Source: Dioscorea cayenensis subsp. rotundata | Taxonomy: Eukaryota; Streptophyta; Magnoliopsida; Dioscoreales; Dioscoreaceae | DNA: 64,000 nt | Assembly: GCF_009730915.1 (NCBI RefSeq) | Contig: NC_052492.1 | Span: 186,001 to 250,000 of the forward strand | Reading direction: 5' to 3' | Shown: positions 23,487 through 39,149 of the stretch, in pieces | Numbering within the stretch: position 1 is the stretch's first letter | How the letters are laid out: every line of letters starts with the position of its first letter | Notes under the pieces: generated by a model | Told to the model about the DNA's origin: nothing | Seen by the model: only the letters and a program-made list of their open reading frames with translations | Database searches by the model: none | Position numbers and translations under genes: made by a program

Positions 23487-23493
23487 TTTTATA
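23487..23493 (-). promoter_or_regulatory. TATA box of the 112-aa gene
   Basis: Read on the minus strand this is TATAAAA, within CAAAAATATAAAAGCGC. It is the only good TATA match upstream of the small gene and lies about 370 bases from its ATG. Confidence 0.45.
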
Positions 23494-24155
23494 TTTTTGT
23501 TTGTCTGAAGATTGGACCTGTTTTTATGAAATAATTTCAGAGATGCCACGGAGACTTGGAGTGAATTGACTGAAATACCCCTGCATTGAGCCAAATCACT
23601 TCAGCTAATGACTGGAATTCATTGATTAGGGTTATATTAATATTTGTAATTAGTTTTATCAGATGAGATTATTGGTAAAGAGAGAAAAGGGTATTTTGGT
23701 AAAATGAAAAAAGGTGATGGAGATGGGTAAATAGTAATATGGTATTCACATAAGGACAAAAAGGTAATTGTGTGAAGGCTAGGTTTTACAATCGCGCAGC
23801 TCACTGCAAGAGATCAGGCCAGTGCCACGTGTTTATCATATTGAGACGCCATTCCAATGAAATTTCCACACATACCCTCTATTATTAGATTATTAAAATA
23901 AATATATAAATATTAAAAATAATAATAATAACTCCTCCACTAAAGACTTTCTTTCTATTTCAATTCATTAAAGAAAAAAGAAAAACAACAACAAAAACAC
24001 AAAAAAACAAAACAAAACAAAATAAGGGAAAAACCATTCTCTTGTGACAACTGACAACTACGCTCTTACAATTGACTGATGATTGACCATTTCATCTATA
24101 TTGACTGTGGTCAAAGCAAACATCTAGTTGACTGACAATTGACTTTTTTACTTTA

Positions 24156-25082
24156 TCAACGACCACCACCACCACCACCACCAAAACCTCCACCACCGCC
24201 ATCACCACCACCAATGCCGGCACCGGCACCGGCACCAAACCCTCCACCAACTCCAAAACCACCACCTACACCTCCACCGGCGCCGAACCCTCCACCACCA
24301 CCACCACCACCAAATCCACCTCCACCGCCAACCCCACCGCCGGCCCCCGCTCCACCACCAAAGCCACCACCACCTCCTACACCTCCTCCTCCACCACCAC
24401 CACCAATTCCACCACCGCCACCTATACCACCACCTCCTCCAGCACCACCACCAAAACCACCTCCGGCACCTCCACCACCTCCAGCACCACCACCAATACC
24501 TCCACCGCCACCGGCACCTCCTCCACCACCTATACCGCCACCACCTCCAGCACCACCACCAATACCACCACCGACACCGGCACCTCCACCCATACCACCA
24601 CCCCCTCCAGCGCCGCCACCAAAACCACCACCTCCTCCAGCGCCAACACCAATACCACCACCGGCACCTCCACCTATACCACCACCAGCACCACCTCCAA
24701 GTCCACCACCACCACCGAGTCCACCACCAGCACCACCTCCAAGTCCACCACCACCACCTAGTCCACCACCAGCACCACCACCAAGGCCACCGCCAGCTCC
24801 ACCACCAGCACCACCACCAAAGCCAGCACCAGCACCAGCGCCACCACCTAAACCACCATCCCTTCCAAACCCTCCATGCCTAAACGGGCCTCTACTGTAA
24901 ATTCCATGACCCAGACCCCCACCAAAGCCATGCCTAGGACCATACAAAAAGTGTTTATCATCAGCTACACCATGATCACCATTGCCACGGATTATCTCTC
25001 TAGCATCAAGATTAACCACTGCTACAATGAAAATCAAGAGGAAGAGAGTTGCACCCCAAGTTGCTCTCATATTGTCTCTCAT
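24156..25082 (-). CDS. Secreted glycine-rich cell-wall protein (308 aa)
   Basis: Structural glycine-rich protein expected in the cell wall. The first residues form a signal peptide (TLFLLIFIVAVVNL followed by DAREI). After a short spacer rich in His and Gly (about residues 30-75), roughly 230 residues are built of GGG-X repeats, mostly GGGAGGG, GGGFGGG and GGGIGGG, ending in GGR and a stop. A second Met at residue 5 could be the start; both leave a full signal peptide. TA-rich TATA sequence at 25131-25150 lies about 50 bases upstream. The codons use GGT and GGA heavily, so the opposite strand reads as one long Pro-rich frame that is a shadow. Single exon. Confidence 0.88.
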   Translation of the reverse strand: MRDNMRATWGATLFLLIFIVAVVNLDAREIIRGNGDHGVADDKHFLYGPRHGFGGGLGHGIYSRGPFRHGGFGRDGGLGGGAGAGAGFGGGAGGGAGGGLGGGAGGGLGGGGGLGGGAGGGLGGGGGLGGGAGGGIGGGAGGGIGVGAGGGGGFGGGAGGGGGMGGGAGVGGGIGGGAGGGGGIGGGGGAGGGGGIGGGAGGGGGAGGGFGGGAGGGGGIGGGGGIGGGGGGGGVGGGGGFGGGAGAGGGVGGGGGFGGGGGGGGFGAGGGVGGGFGVGGGFGAGAGAGIGGGDGGGGGFGGGGGGGR

Positions 25083-25130
25083 ACAAAGAAGCTAAGGCGT
25101 GAATGCGTGGTAAATTAATGGTGAGATTAT

Positions 25131-25151
25131 ATATATATATTTATATATACA
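25131..25151 (-). promoter_or_regulatory. TATA region of glycine-rich protein gene
   Basis: A 21-bp run of TA/TATATTTATATATA sits 49-69 bases upstream of the minus-strand ATG, the right distance for a core promoter with a short leader. Confidence 0.45.
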
Positions 25152-26067
25152 GACTACAGTGAAGGAAAGAGAGAGCTTTTAATTTACTCCATGGAAGCTA
25201 CCACCCCCCACCAAAGCGTAGTAAATGTGATGGCCTTTGTTTGCTAGGTGCCAGTTGGTCAAGAAAATTTATTTCTCTCAACTGTCTACATCCTAGCTAG
25301 CTAGAACAAGAGTGAGAGAGTAAATTAATTAAGCTGTTATGAACTAGAGGATGAAAATTACTAAATTTACTCTTGAGGGCACTGCATTTGCTTTTCAGCT
25401 TCGACTTAAAGGCTACATAAAAGTAAAGAAGAGCTGGCTTTAAATGTCAACACCTAGGAACCATCATGCACCAATAATATTATATCACTGACAAAAATGA
25501 TGTGAATATATATAGACACATCACACATACAGTTTGCTTAGTTATTAGCGGGTGCTAATTAATTCTCTTTTCATGCATGCTTCTTTACAATAGAGTTCAT
25601 GTATAAATTGATGATATTTAGATATACAGTTGTATGTTCATGCATGCATGAACACTTTGGTTAAATGAAACGTTTTGGTTCAAGATTACACAATAAAAGA
25701 AAATTTTAAGGAAGAGAAGAGAATATGGTGAAAGTACATTCTGCAGGATGACTTTTTTTTTAAAAAAAAAAAGAATGTGGAAAAATAGAACAGAAGGTCT
25801 GAAGAAACTAGGGAACCAGCTGGGACCCAGATCATTGAAACACATACCAATAAATTTGTAAAATATTCCACAAACAGCTGATGCATTGAGTTATCCTCAA
25901 GTAGTTGAAAAAAAACAAAGAGAAATACAACCAAATGAAGTTACAACTTAATTAATTAAAACAAGAATTAAAAACAAACACATGCAAGCGCACAAACAAC
26001 TAAGCACAATACTACAGAAGGAAGGTGAAATCTGCATGCAAATTGGAGTACGTACTCCACTAAAAGT
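25152..26067. other. Intergenic region between GRP promoter and KCS 3' end
   Basis: About 900 bases, AT-rich. The left part is GRP promoter; the right part is the KCS 3' flank. T and A homopolymer pairs at about 25750-25771 form a small hairpin. No coding evidence. Confidence 0.4.
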
Positions 26068-27405
26068 CTAGGCTTCATTGATCCACCTATACTTGTCCAT
26101 GAATGGATTCACTAGGGTTTCTGGTGGGTAGTCTTCAATGCAGTCCTCCCACACATTACCACTATCCAAATCCCTCATCACCTCGCACAAGCAACTGTTG
26201 CATTTGAATCCAGCTCCAAAGCTGATCATCAAAACCCTATCATTCTTCATTAACCTCTTCTTTGCTTCCATGTATCCTAACACATACCATAAGCTACTTG
26301 CCGATGTGTTGCCGAACCGATGAAGTGTCATCCTGGCAGGCTCTAAGTCATACTTTGTTAGCCCCAGGCTTCTTCCAACCCCTTCGATCACCGCCGAACC
26401 TCCTGTGTGAAGGCAAAAGTGATCAACAACTGACTTGAAATTAGGGTTAGGGTTAGCATGTTTAGAGCTTTGGTGAATTTTTCTAGCAATGTAAATTGCT
26501 AACTGTTTCATCGGCAAGATTCTTGGAGCCAATCTTTGCAGGTTAGCAGCAAAAGCAAGAGCAGCAGCTTTCGGCAAATCTTTACTGAGGTGAAACCCTA
26601 AGTAACCATTGTCATCCTCCTTCTGCAATGCACAATGGTGAGCTTCATCATTTGCACCAATGTGTGTTCTAACCAAGCATTTCAAACTCATCTTTGCTCT
26701 ATCCTTCAAAGCTTGATCATTGGACAAGAGAATTGAGCAGCCACCTGATCTGAATAGGCAGTTGCCGAGCATCATCGATTTATCGTTACCGGAATACCAA
26801 TTCGGTCCAATAGACTCTGATGTTAGCACCAATGCCATTGTCTTCTTTTTAGTTTTGAAGATGTTTTGAACTAAATCAATTGATATTACACTAGCACTGC
26901 AACCCATTCCTGATAAATTATAGGTCTTGATATCCTCCCTCATCTTGTAATGATTCACAATTCTTGCAGCAAGACAAGGAGCAGGTGAGAACATGGAGAC
27001 ATTGACGACGAGCACATCGATATCTTTAGCCGAGAAGCCTGACTTGCCAAATAGCTCATCAAGTGTGGCAAAGAAACATTCATCCATTTCTTCAACTCCA
27101 TCTTCGAGTGTCGGCATCTCTTCCCTTCCGGCAATTATGTTTCTTGGACCGTAAGTGTCTTCGCCAATTCCGGAGTTAACAATAACTTTAAGTAGGAACT
27201 TGTGCTCTTTGAGGCCCAAGTTCTTGTTCCGGTGAACAATATCTCCGCAAAGCTCGGTAGAGAGCTTCCGATCATCGGAAGGTTTGAAACAGACATAGTC
27301 TAAGAGGTAGCATGTTTGGTTTCTTCGGTGATGATACAATAAGTTGAAAAAGTGGAACAAAGAGTAGAAAACAAGGATGGCAGACAACATGAATATGATG
27401 TCCAT
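26068..27405 (-). CDS. 3-ketoacyl-CoA synthase (KCS, FAE1-type), intronless, 445 aa
   Basis: Condensing enzyme of the ER fatty-acid elongase, joining malonyl-CoA to acyl-CoA to make very-long-chain fatty acids for waxes, suberin or sphingolipids. Residues 2-24 form one membrane segment. The FAE1/CUT1 domain follows (TCYLLDYVCFKPSDDRK), then the thiolase-like core. The catalytic residues are visible: Cys169 in NLSGMGCSAS, His333 in FCLHTGGSAVI and Asn366 in HRFGNTSASS. GPNWYSGNDKSMMLGNCLFR is a strongly conserved KCS block. It is shorter than the common 490-500 aa and has one N-terminal membrane segment where many have two, which suggests the short KCS12/KCS19-like group. The start at 27405 is chosen because a TATA box lies at 27529-27537, inside the longer frame that opens at 27546. 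Confidence 0.92.
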   Translation of the reverse strand: MDIIFMLSAILVFYSLFHFFNLLYHHRRNQTCYLLDYVCFKPSDDRKLSTELCGDIVHRNKNLGLKEHKFLLKVIVNSGIGEDTYGPRNIIAGREEMPTLEDGVEEMDECFFATLDELFGKSGFSAKDIDVLVVNVSMFSPAPCLAARIVNHYKMREDIKTYNLSGMGCSASVISIDLVQNIFKTKKKTMALVLTSESIGPNWYSGNDKSMMLGNCLFRSGGCSILLSNDQALKDRAKMSLKCLVRTHIGANDEAHHCALQKEDDNGYLGFHLSKDLPKAAALAFAANLQRLAPRILPMKQLAIYIARKIHQSSKHANPNPNFKSVVDHFCLHTGGSAVIEGVGRSLGLTKYDLEPARMTLHRFGNTSASSLWYVLGYMEAKKRLMKNDRVLMISFGAGFKCNSCLCEVMRDLDSGNVWEDCIEDYPPETLVNPFMDKYRWINEA

Positions 27406-27528
27406 ATCTTGAGAAGGATAAGAAAGAATGTGAAGGCCAGAGATTCTTAGTATTTCAGTGCATGCATGAAAACTGAATATTATCAAGTGCAATTTATGTT
27501 GTGAGAGAATGTGTATTAGATCTGCATG

Positions 27529-27537
27529 TATATATAA
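27529..27537 (-). promoter_or_regulatory. TATA box of KCS gene
   Basis: TATATATA read on the minus strand about 125 bases upstream of the chosen ATG, giving a leader of roughly 90-100 bases. It falls only about 10-17 bases inside the longest open frame, which argues against the upstream ATG. Confidence 0.55.
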
Positions 27538-27545
27538 TGAACTCA

Positions 27546-28448
27546 TGCTCTTGACCAGTTCATTCCTAACATAATTTAATTAATGCATTCACACATATCC
27601 TCCAATCTCCAAACTAACTCTTCCAATATCCATTTCTCTTTTCATGCAGTAATATTTTTTTAGACGTGCAGTTTGCTCACAATTTATTCATGGTGATATA
27701 CTAATTAATTAATTAATTAATTAATTAATTATTATTCTGACAACCACCCAACTAACTCACAAGGAAGACAAAAGAATTGCATGCAAATTGAGAGGATTGT
27801 GAGTTATGGCTCCCACTTGTATTTGTTGAAAGCCTTGAGCTTCTATATATTACTGAGAATGTCTTTTAAGCTGTCAATTGACAGAAGGTGATGGCTAACC
27901 AGCAATGGATAAGGCCAGGGAAGACAAGAAATTATTTTTTTATTTTTTGGCTAAATTTCAAAGTCAAATTCAAATTAAGGAGAAGACTTTGACTTTCAAG
28001 TATGGAAATTAAGAAGCAAAATTGTCAATGCGACCCAGTAAACCTTGTCAGAGAGAGGGACCACAATGTACTATGGATAAAGACGGCTTGATTCATGAGT
28101 CATGACTGAAAGACGTTGACTTTAATATACACAAGCTTCTTATCATAATAAAGATAATTAAATTACTCTGACTTTGCCTTCGTTCAGTCTATGGATAAAA
28201 ATCAATAGAATTTATTCATAAAAACAAGTTTTTACAAAAATAATACAGACTGCAAAGAAATACCCCTTATTAACATAGCCAAAGGTTTTTAAACACTACA
28301 TAAAGACCATGTCCACAAATAATAGTTCGTTTCACAGACAATGCTATCGGTGCCGCCATGACGACAAATGGCTATAATTTCATTATAAGACAAGACCTCT
28401 TGTACGAAAAAGATCGACAACAACAAACTCGTAGTTATCGTATTTTCT
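27546..28448. other. Intergenic region, KCS promoter to GR 3' flank
   Basis: AT-rich spacer of about 900 bases. Holds a (TTAA)n tract at 27702-27731. The right 200-250 bases are probably the glutathione reductase 3' UTR. No other feature seen. Confidence 0.4.
27702..27731. repeat. (TTAA)n microsatellite
   Basis: About seven and a half units of a tetranucleotide TTAA repeat. Simple sequence, with no evident function. Confidence 0.85.
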
Positions 28449-33907
<5,459 letters not shown>

Positions 33908-34079
33908 CACTGATCACAATCACCATCAAAATCGTGAACAAAAACTCAACGCACCGATTCTCCTCAAAATCAAACGAGATGCCATAAAAACACTACTACA
34001 ATCAGATCGATTATAAATCATCAAAAAAACATCAATACCTGTTCCTCCCGTCGAAATAAGATTGGCCTCTAGGGTTTTG

Positions 34080-34733
34080 AGAAGCGAGCGTGAGATGCTT
34101 GTGAAAATGAAGAATCAAAAAAGGAGGCTTCTTTCTATTCTCGTAACTTCGTTGCGAGAAGTCGGGAATTTAGAAAATGTAGCAAAATGCTGACCAGAAA
34201 TGAAGCTACTTTTCATTCTGACCATGTATTTGAAATAAATAACAAAACTGCCATCCGTTATTCCTAAAGACTTGTGTATTGTTGTTTGCCTCGAGATATG
34301 TATTCTCAGTGAATTTGGACAATTAAATATTTTTAGTTAATTTTAATTTTAAAATTTGAATATTTTAGACTACTTTAAAATTAGTGTTTTTGGCTGATTT
34401 TTAGATTTGAATGTTTTAAATTGCTTCGAGATCTATTTTCGATTGATCTTAAATTTATAAATTTTGAGAAAATACCGATAAATTGTGTTTATATAAAAAA
34501 AAAATAATTAATTATTATAAATAAAAGATATACACATATCAAATAAGGTAATTTTAGAATATATCTAAATAATTATCATCTTAACCATATATTATTCTAA
34601 TTTTATTATAATTTAGATTAAAATAAATTTATTTTAATATTTTGATTTGATTTGAATTAGGATATGTATTTGATAAATGTATATTTTTAATTTATAATAA
34701 TTAATTAATTTGTTTATATAAACACAAACTATC
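34080..34733. other. AT-rich intergenic region upstream of GR
   Basis: About 650 bases, very AT-rich from 34310 to 34730. The first 150 bases should contain the GR core promoter. No coding or terminal-repeat structure found before the SINE starts. Confidence 0.4.
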
Positions 34734-35187
34734 ACCAACGGCCTTTGGGTTAAATGGTATCGGGTTCCTTGCGTAAGGCGTTCATTTCAGGGAGGACCCA
34801 GGATCGAACCTCATGTCCTACACAAGATGAGAGCACATGTGTTGTTCTACACAAGATGGGGGCACGTGGGTCGGCGTTGAGCTTTGCTTCCCACACGTGC
34901 ACGTCTCTGGGTTATGGTGTTTGTCGCTTTTCTACAAAAAAAAACAAAAACAAAAAACAAAGGTATAATACCCTAGTTGGTCCCTCTACTTTTCTCTCTC
35001 TTCTCTTTTGGTCCCTCTACTCAGAAATGCTCTCGACTAGTCCTCTATTTTTGAAAATATGCCCACTTAGAAAAAAAGCTCACAACCAGTCCCTCTACTT
35101 TTGAAAATGTGCCCACTTAGAGGGACCAAAAGGGAAGAGAGAGAAAAGTACAGGGACTATTTTGGTAATTATACCAAAAACAAACAG
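34734..35187 (+). mobile_element. tRNA-derived SINE (Au-like), tail interrupted by a MITE
   Basis: The head carries Pol III promoter-like boxes: an A box (TTTGGGTTAAATGGTATCGG) and a B-box-like AGGATCGAACCTC about 40 bases later. It ends with a T-rich then A-rich tail (TTTTCTACAAAAAAAAAC). A candidate 6-bp target duplication, ACTATC, lies at 34728-34733 and 35188-35193. Between them the A-rich tail is interrupted by a 214-bp Mutator-type MITE. The SINE body is about 200 bp (34734 to about 34934). The phrase GTGCACGTCTCTGGGT is shared with the SINE at 58872-59097, so they may be related. The 5' end is set by the short duplication and could be off by a few bases. Confidence 0.7.
34962..35175. 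mobile_element. Mutator-type MITE (214 bp, long TIRs, 9-bp TSD)
   Basis: The ends are inverted repeats of about 55-60 bp: the left begins GGTATAATACCCTAGTTGG and the right, on the other strand, begins GGTATAATTACCAAAATAG; both continue into GTCCCT.TACTTTTCTCTC. A perfect 9-bp target duplication AAAAACAAA flanks it (34953-34961 and 35176-35184), the length made by Mutator transposases. Inside, a segment ending in GAAAATATGCCCACTTAGA is repeated as GAAAATGTGCCCACTTAGA. There is no coding capacity. It landed in the A-rich tail of the SINE, so it is younger than the SINE. Confidence 0.9.
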
Positions 35188-35403
35188 ACTATCCGTATTT
35201 TGGCAAATAGAAAATAATTTTTATTAATTAATAATATTTTGTTATTTGTAGAAACCTTGAAGGGTCCCACTTGAAACTTGAAAGATGTAGTTGGTGGGAC
35301 ATGCATTTTGGCACAACGTTTTATATTCATCAAAAACCGCGGAAAAGGTTGAATTCTCACTCAACGGAAGGGTTGGTTGGTTAGAGCTCCACATCCTCTC
35401 GCC

Positions 35404-37805
35404 ATGGATGCCGATCAGATGCTCTTCGACGAGGATGCGAAGACCTCGGAGTCCCCGGAACCTTACCTCGCCGTCGTCCTCGGTGGCACCTTCGACCGCC
35501 TTCATGATGGCCATCGCCGCCTCCTCAAAGTCGCCGCCTTTCTTAAGTCTCTCGATCTTATGTTTTTGGTTTTCTTTTGATTTTCATCGAGTTTTTGCTC
35601 CTGTTCAGAAGTCGGCGGAGCTGGCGAAGGAGCGTGTCGTCGTCGGGGTTTGCACGGGACCGATGCTCGCTAAGAAAAAGGTCTCTTTTGATCCTCTTCT
35701 GTGGTTTTTCCCTTTCCCATATGAAATGTTTGATGAAATGTCTGTGTGATTTGCAGTTTGTGGATCTAATTGAGCCTGTGGAGATGAGAATTAAGGCTGT
35801 TGAGGATTATCTCAAGGTGAGTGATTTTAATGAGCATTGATTTTGATTTTAATCCAAGTTCAGCTAGATATTTTTGGATTGCAAGTTTTAATCATTGGTA
35901 GTTTTGCTAACAATTGGTGATACCTTATCATCTCTTACTAATAGGCAACTGACTGCATTCATCTCATTAGTTGGATTTTCTGGTATTGCATTTTAAGCAA
36001 CTTTGCCCCTTTCCCTTTCTTGTTGCTCTTGTTAGATACTACGTGGTGACTGCTTGTTGGTGGTTTCTTGTGGGGTGTCTTGGAGTGCATTTCTTCACCT
36101 TTTCTCTGTTGCTCTAATCTTTTGGCATAAGTGAAGAAAGCAGTTAGATTTACCTGAAACTAAGTTAAAACAAATATGCACAGTAAATGTATATTGTGAG
36201 ACGATTTCAAATCAAGCTTTATATAGATATGCTCTTTTTGTTTGTTTTTATTTTTTTTATAAGCATGAGAGGGCAGTTCTTTCTTTTTCTTTCTATATGG
36301 AAATTTGTAAGCCATCTTCTGTTAGAGGTATGTGCGTGTGCCGAAGTATTTTATCATAATACAATCTAATACAGTTGCCAATAATTGCTACTGATCTCCA
36401 CTTTGTTGCTTTCCTATTAAATCCCAAGGTATCCAAATTGTTTTGTGGATGATCATTTAAGCAGTCTATTGAATTCATAGCTGACTTCTGCTCATTTGTT
36501 TGTATTTCACTATTTTGTGTGATATCTTATTATTCATTTTTTAATTTTTTTTTCCCAGTCTGTTAAACCAGGGTTGATTGTGCAAGTTGAGCCCATTATA
36601 GATCCGTTTGGTCCATCCATTGTTGATGAAAAGTTGGATGCTATCATTGTCAGGCATGTTTCTATCACAAATTTCAAATTGAACTTCTCATTTTGGGGCT
36701 TTTTTTTTATGAAAAATGTGTTCATATTCTGAATTTCCTTTATGTACCAATTTTTTTTTATCGTCTCTCAGCTCTGATGGGTATGTTTGAGTAAAGTAGA
36801 AGATTGTTTTTTGGCTCTAGTGTGTCTTAATTGAAATGAGGCTGGTCTCTATGTAGAATTTTGTAATTGTTAGGTTCCACTTTGTTTGTACACCCAACAC
36901 TTAATATAATTAAGGAAAACTTCTGTTTCATAATAAATGAAGCCAATTGCCTGAAGTTCAGTCTCTACTTGCTCTAAATAGGATTATAATTGGAGTGGCC
37001 TTACTCCCAGAATCATTATATATATGGCATCTTTTTCTATTTGTGGATGAAAATCTGGGAACATTATGCTTTAATAGATTGATAGAAAACTTTGATCTGT
37101 TCTTGTTAACTGTCATGAGTGACCGTTGTGGCATGAAAGAAACTGTTTCTCCTGAAATATATAATAGATATGCAGCATAGATGGGATGGTATGAGGATCT
37201 CCATCACATTAAAAATTCCTTTTGTATTTGGCATTCTTAGAGCTGTCCAAAAATGCTGCGTTTTTAGCTTCATCTTGTCTAACATGTTACTGGGTGTATT
37301 GCCAGCAAAGAAACTCTATCTGGTGGGCTTTCAGTGAACAAGAAGAGGGCCGAGAAAGGTCTTCCGGAGCTGAAGGTGTGTTCAATATTTCTCTTAGTAG
37401 TTTTTTGTATCATCCTCCTGAGAAGCAACTTCTTTGTGGTCATTATTATTGTAAATTCAAGATGCCATGATCACATTATTTATCTCTATTTCTTGTTCAT
37501 TTTAGTATTTTCTTCCTTTCATATGAAGACAGAAATCAAACATTGGGAAGCATGTCACTGAAACTGCCAAGTTTACATCTTATAGATTCACCTTTTACAT
37601 AGATGCTAAGAAGGTTGAATTTCATGTTTGAACTTGGCATCTGTTAATCCATCCTTGAGTGCAAACTTATCAACAGGTTGAGGTGGTGGATCTTTTATCT
37701 GGAGGAGAAAATGAGGAGAAGCTAAGCTCTTCTGCTCTAAGGAGGCTAGAGTACGAGCGGTCAAGGACCTCCAAAGAAGAGCATGAAGGAAAGCCAAACC
37801 AATGA
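35404..37805 (+). CDS. COAD: Phosphopantetheine adenylyltransferase (CoA biosynthesis), 183 aa
   Basis: Catalyses the fourth step of coenzyme A synthesis, joining 4'-phosphopantetheine and ATP to give dephospho-CoA. Exons: 35404-35529, 35609-35680, 35757-35816, 36559-36653, 37306-37375, 37677-37805; frames join to 183 aa, the usual size of the plant single-domain enzyme. The nucleotidyltransferase signature [15 protein letters not shown] is at residues 27-41, with HDGH at 34-37. KLSSSALRR at 156-164 matches the ATP-binding Ser/Arg motif near the C-terminus. The start at 35404 (MDADQM) is preferred over an in-frame ATG at 35377. Intron 4 begins with GC (CAG|GCATGT) and ends with AG, a second GC-AG intron in this window. 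The C-terminus is charged and variable. Confidence 0.92.
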
Positions 37806-38500
37806 TCAAAGATCAAACCAGAGATGATACACAAGTCCCAGTTCTGTAATGATTCAAGATCACAAACCCCAGTGCAGCAGCTGTTCCTTGAACCATTCTT
37901 CCATAAGAAAGATGAAAAGCCGGCAACTTTCATCAATCTCATGCCGATAAAAGCAAATCTCTTTTGTATTATTTTGAAGGCAAAGCTGCCTACCATAACT
38001 AATGGACTCCATGTTTCAGAGTCATTGTTTACATAAAGGTTCAATTGTGATGCCATGTTGCTCCAATTTAATTCCTGTTGTGACTTCCATGTGCTACTGC
38101 ACAACACTCAAAAGGAAGGACTCCGTGACTTTTTCTTTGGATAATTACTGAAAAGTTTAAAAGTTGCCAACTTTCATATACATCACTTTGATTTTTCTTT
38201 TGTACTTTTGAGAATGAATTCAATGAATCAATCAAATAGATGCACAAACAGCTTGTTTTTTCTGATGGTTTTTCCTGAGAGTTTCATTAAGGACTAAGAA
38301 TGCTCAAAAACGCCAATTAAGATAATATGAGCCAGTTTAAAAACATGTACTCTTTATACTTCCAGACACAATTCTAAAAATTATTTATTGTGTTCGTCTA
38401 TTGTTTGCTCCGATAAGTGGTACTTTGTTTCTTAGATAGATTTTAAGTTTCTGTTCATTTTTTATTTTTGCTTCTGTCTTAATTAATGTTTTTGTCAAAT
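37806..38500. other. 3' flank of the PPAT gene
   Basis: Contains the probable 3' UTR of the adenylyltransferase gene up to about 38230, where GAATGAATTCAATGAATCAATC could supply a weak poly(A) signal. The rest is AT-rich with no feature found before the SINE at about 38505. Confidence 0.4.
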
Positions 38501-38504
38501 AGAT

Positions 38505-38703
38505 CACAAATGTGGTATTTGAGTTACCGATAGAGTTCTTCACCGAGTAGTGAGAGTTACATTTCTAGAGATGTGCGAGATAGTTGTGTAGATGGTTCCA
38601 GCACCTATGTGTGTACGAGTTCTGCTCCCACTTGCTCCACCGACCCTTGACGGTCTAGCATGGTCTTCAGTTGTTTGTTCCTCTTGTCAAAAAAAAAAAA
38701 AAT
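38505..38703 (+). mobile_element. SINE copy, same family as the one at 58872-59097
   Basis: The segment GATAGAGTTCTTCACCGAGT followed by AGTGAGAGTT matches the A-box/B-box head of the SINE in the eIF2B gene (GATAGAGCTCTCACCGAGTG), and the two stay alignable through AGTTGTGTAGATGGTTCCAGC to a terminal A13 run at 38690-38702. This copy is more diverged and lacks the clean B-box core TTCGATTC. A target duplication is not clear; AAATGT occurs near both ends. The 5' boundary is approximate. Confidence 0.7.
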
Positions 38704-39049
38704 GTACAGACATAAAACAAGCTCAATAAACATTTGTGTTCTTATTTTATGTGAGTTTTATAGTTTAAATTTGGAATAATTGGAAATAAACACAAAGTAC
38801 CAAGTAATAAAAACTATAAGAGGCCATTGGTGTAATTAAGCATTTTCCTTACATGTAAAGAAATGTTACAAAGTTGCATCAATAATAATAATAAATTAAA
38901 AAATTAAAAAATTAAATAAAACGGTCCAGTCGAGCCCAGCCCAACATGATCCAAGAACCGACTCGATCGAGCGAGGGAAACGCGGTTCGTATCTCCAACT
39001 GTCAAGAGGCGAAGCCTTCGTGACTAAGCTTTGGCCCCTTCTCTCTTTC

Positions 39050-39058
39050 TATATATAA
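39050..39058 (+). promoter_or_regulatory. TATA box of F-box/PP2 copy 1
   Basis: TATATATAA about 92-100 bases before the ATG at 39150. A second TATATATAAA-like stretch at about 39106-39115 is too close to a GA repeat and the ATG to be preferred. Confidence 0.45.
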
Positions 39059-39149
39059 CTCTTCAACCCCCTCGTCCTTCTCATCTCCTTTTCTTGTTTT
39101 CTATCTATATATAAATCGAGAGCGAGAGAGAGAGAGAGAGAGTGTAGAT

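Noticed and set aside
24139-24900. Proline-rich 253-codon frame on the plus strand (extensin-like)
   Set aside because: It is the reverse complement of the glycine repeats of the secreted minus-strand protein, which has a signal peptide and an upstream TATA region; the plus frame has neither.
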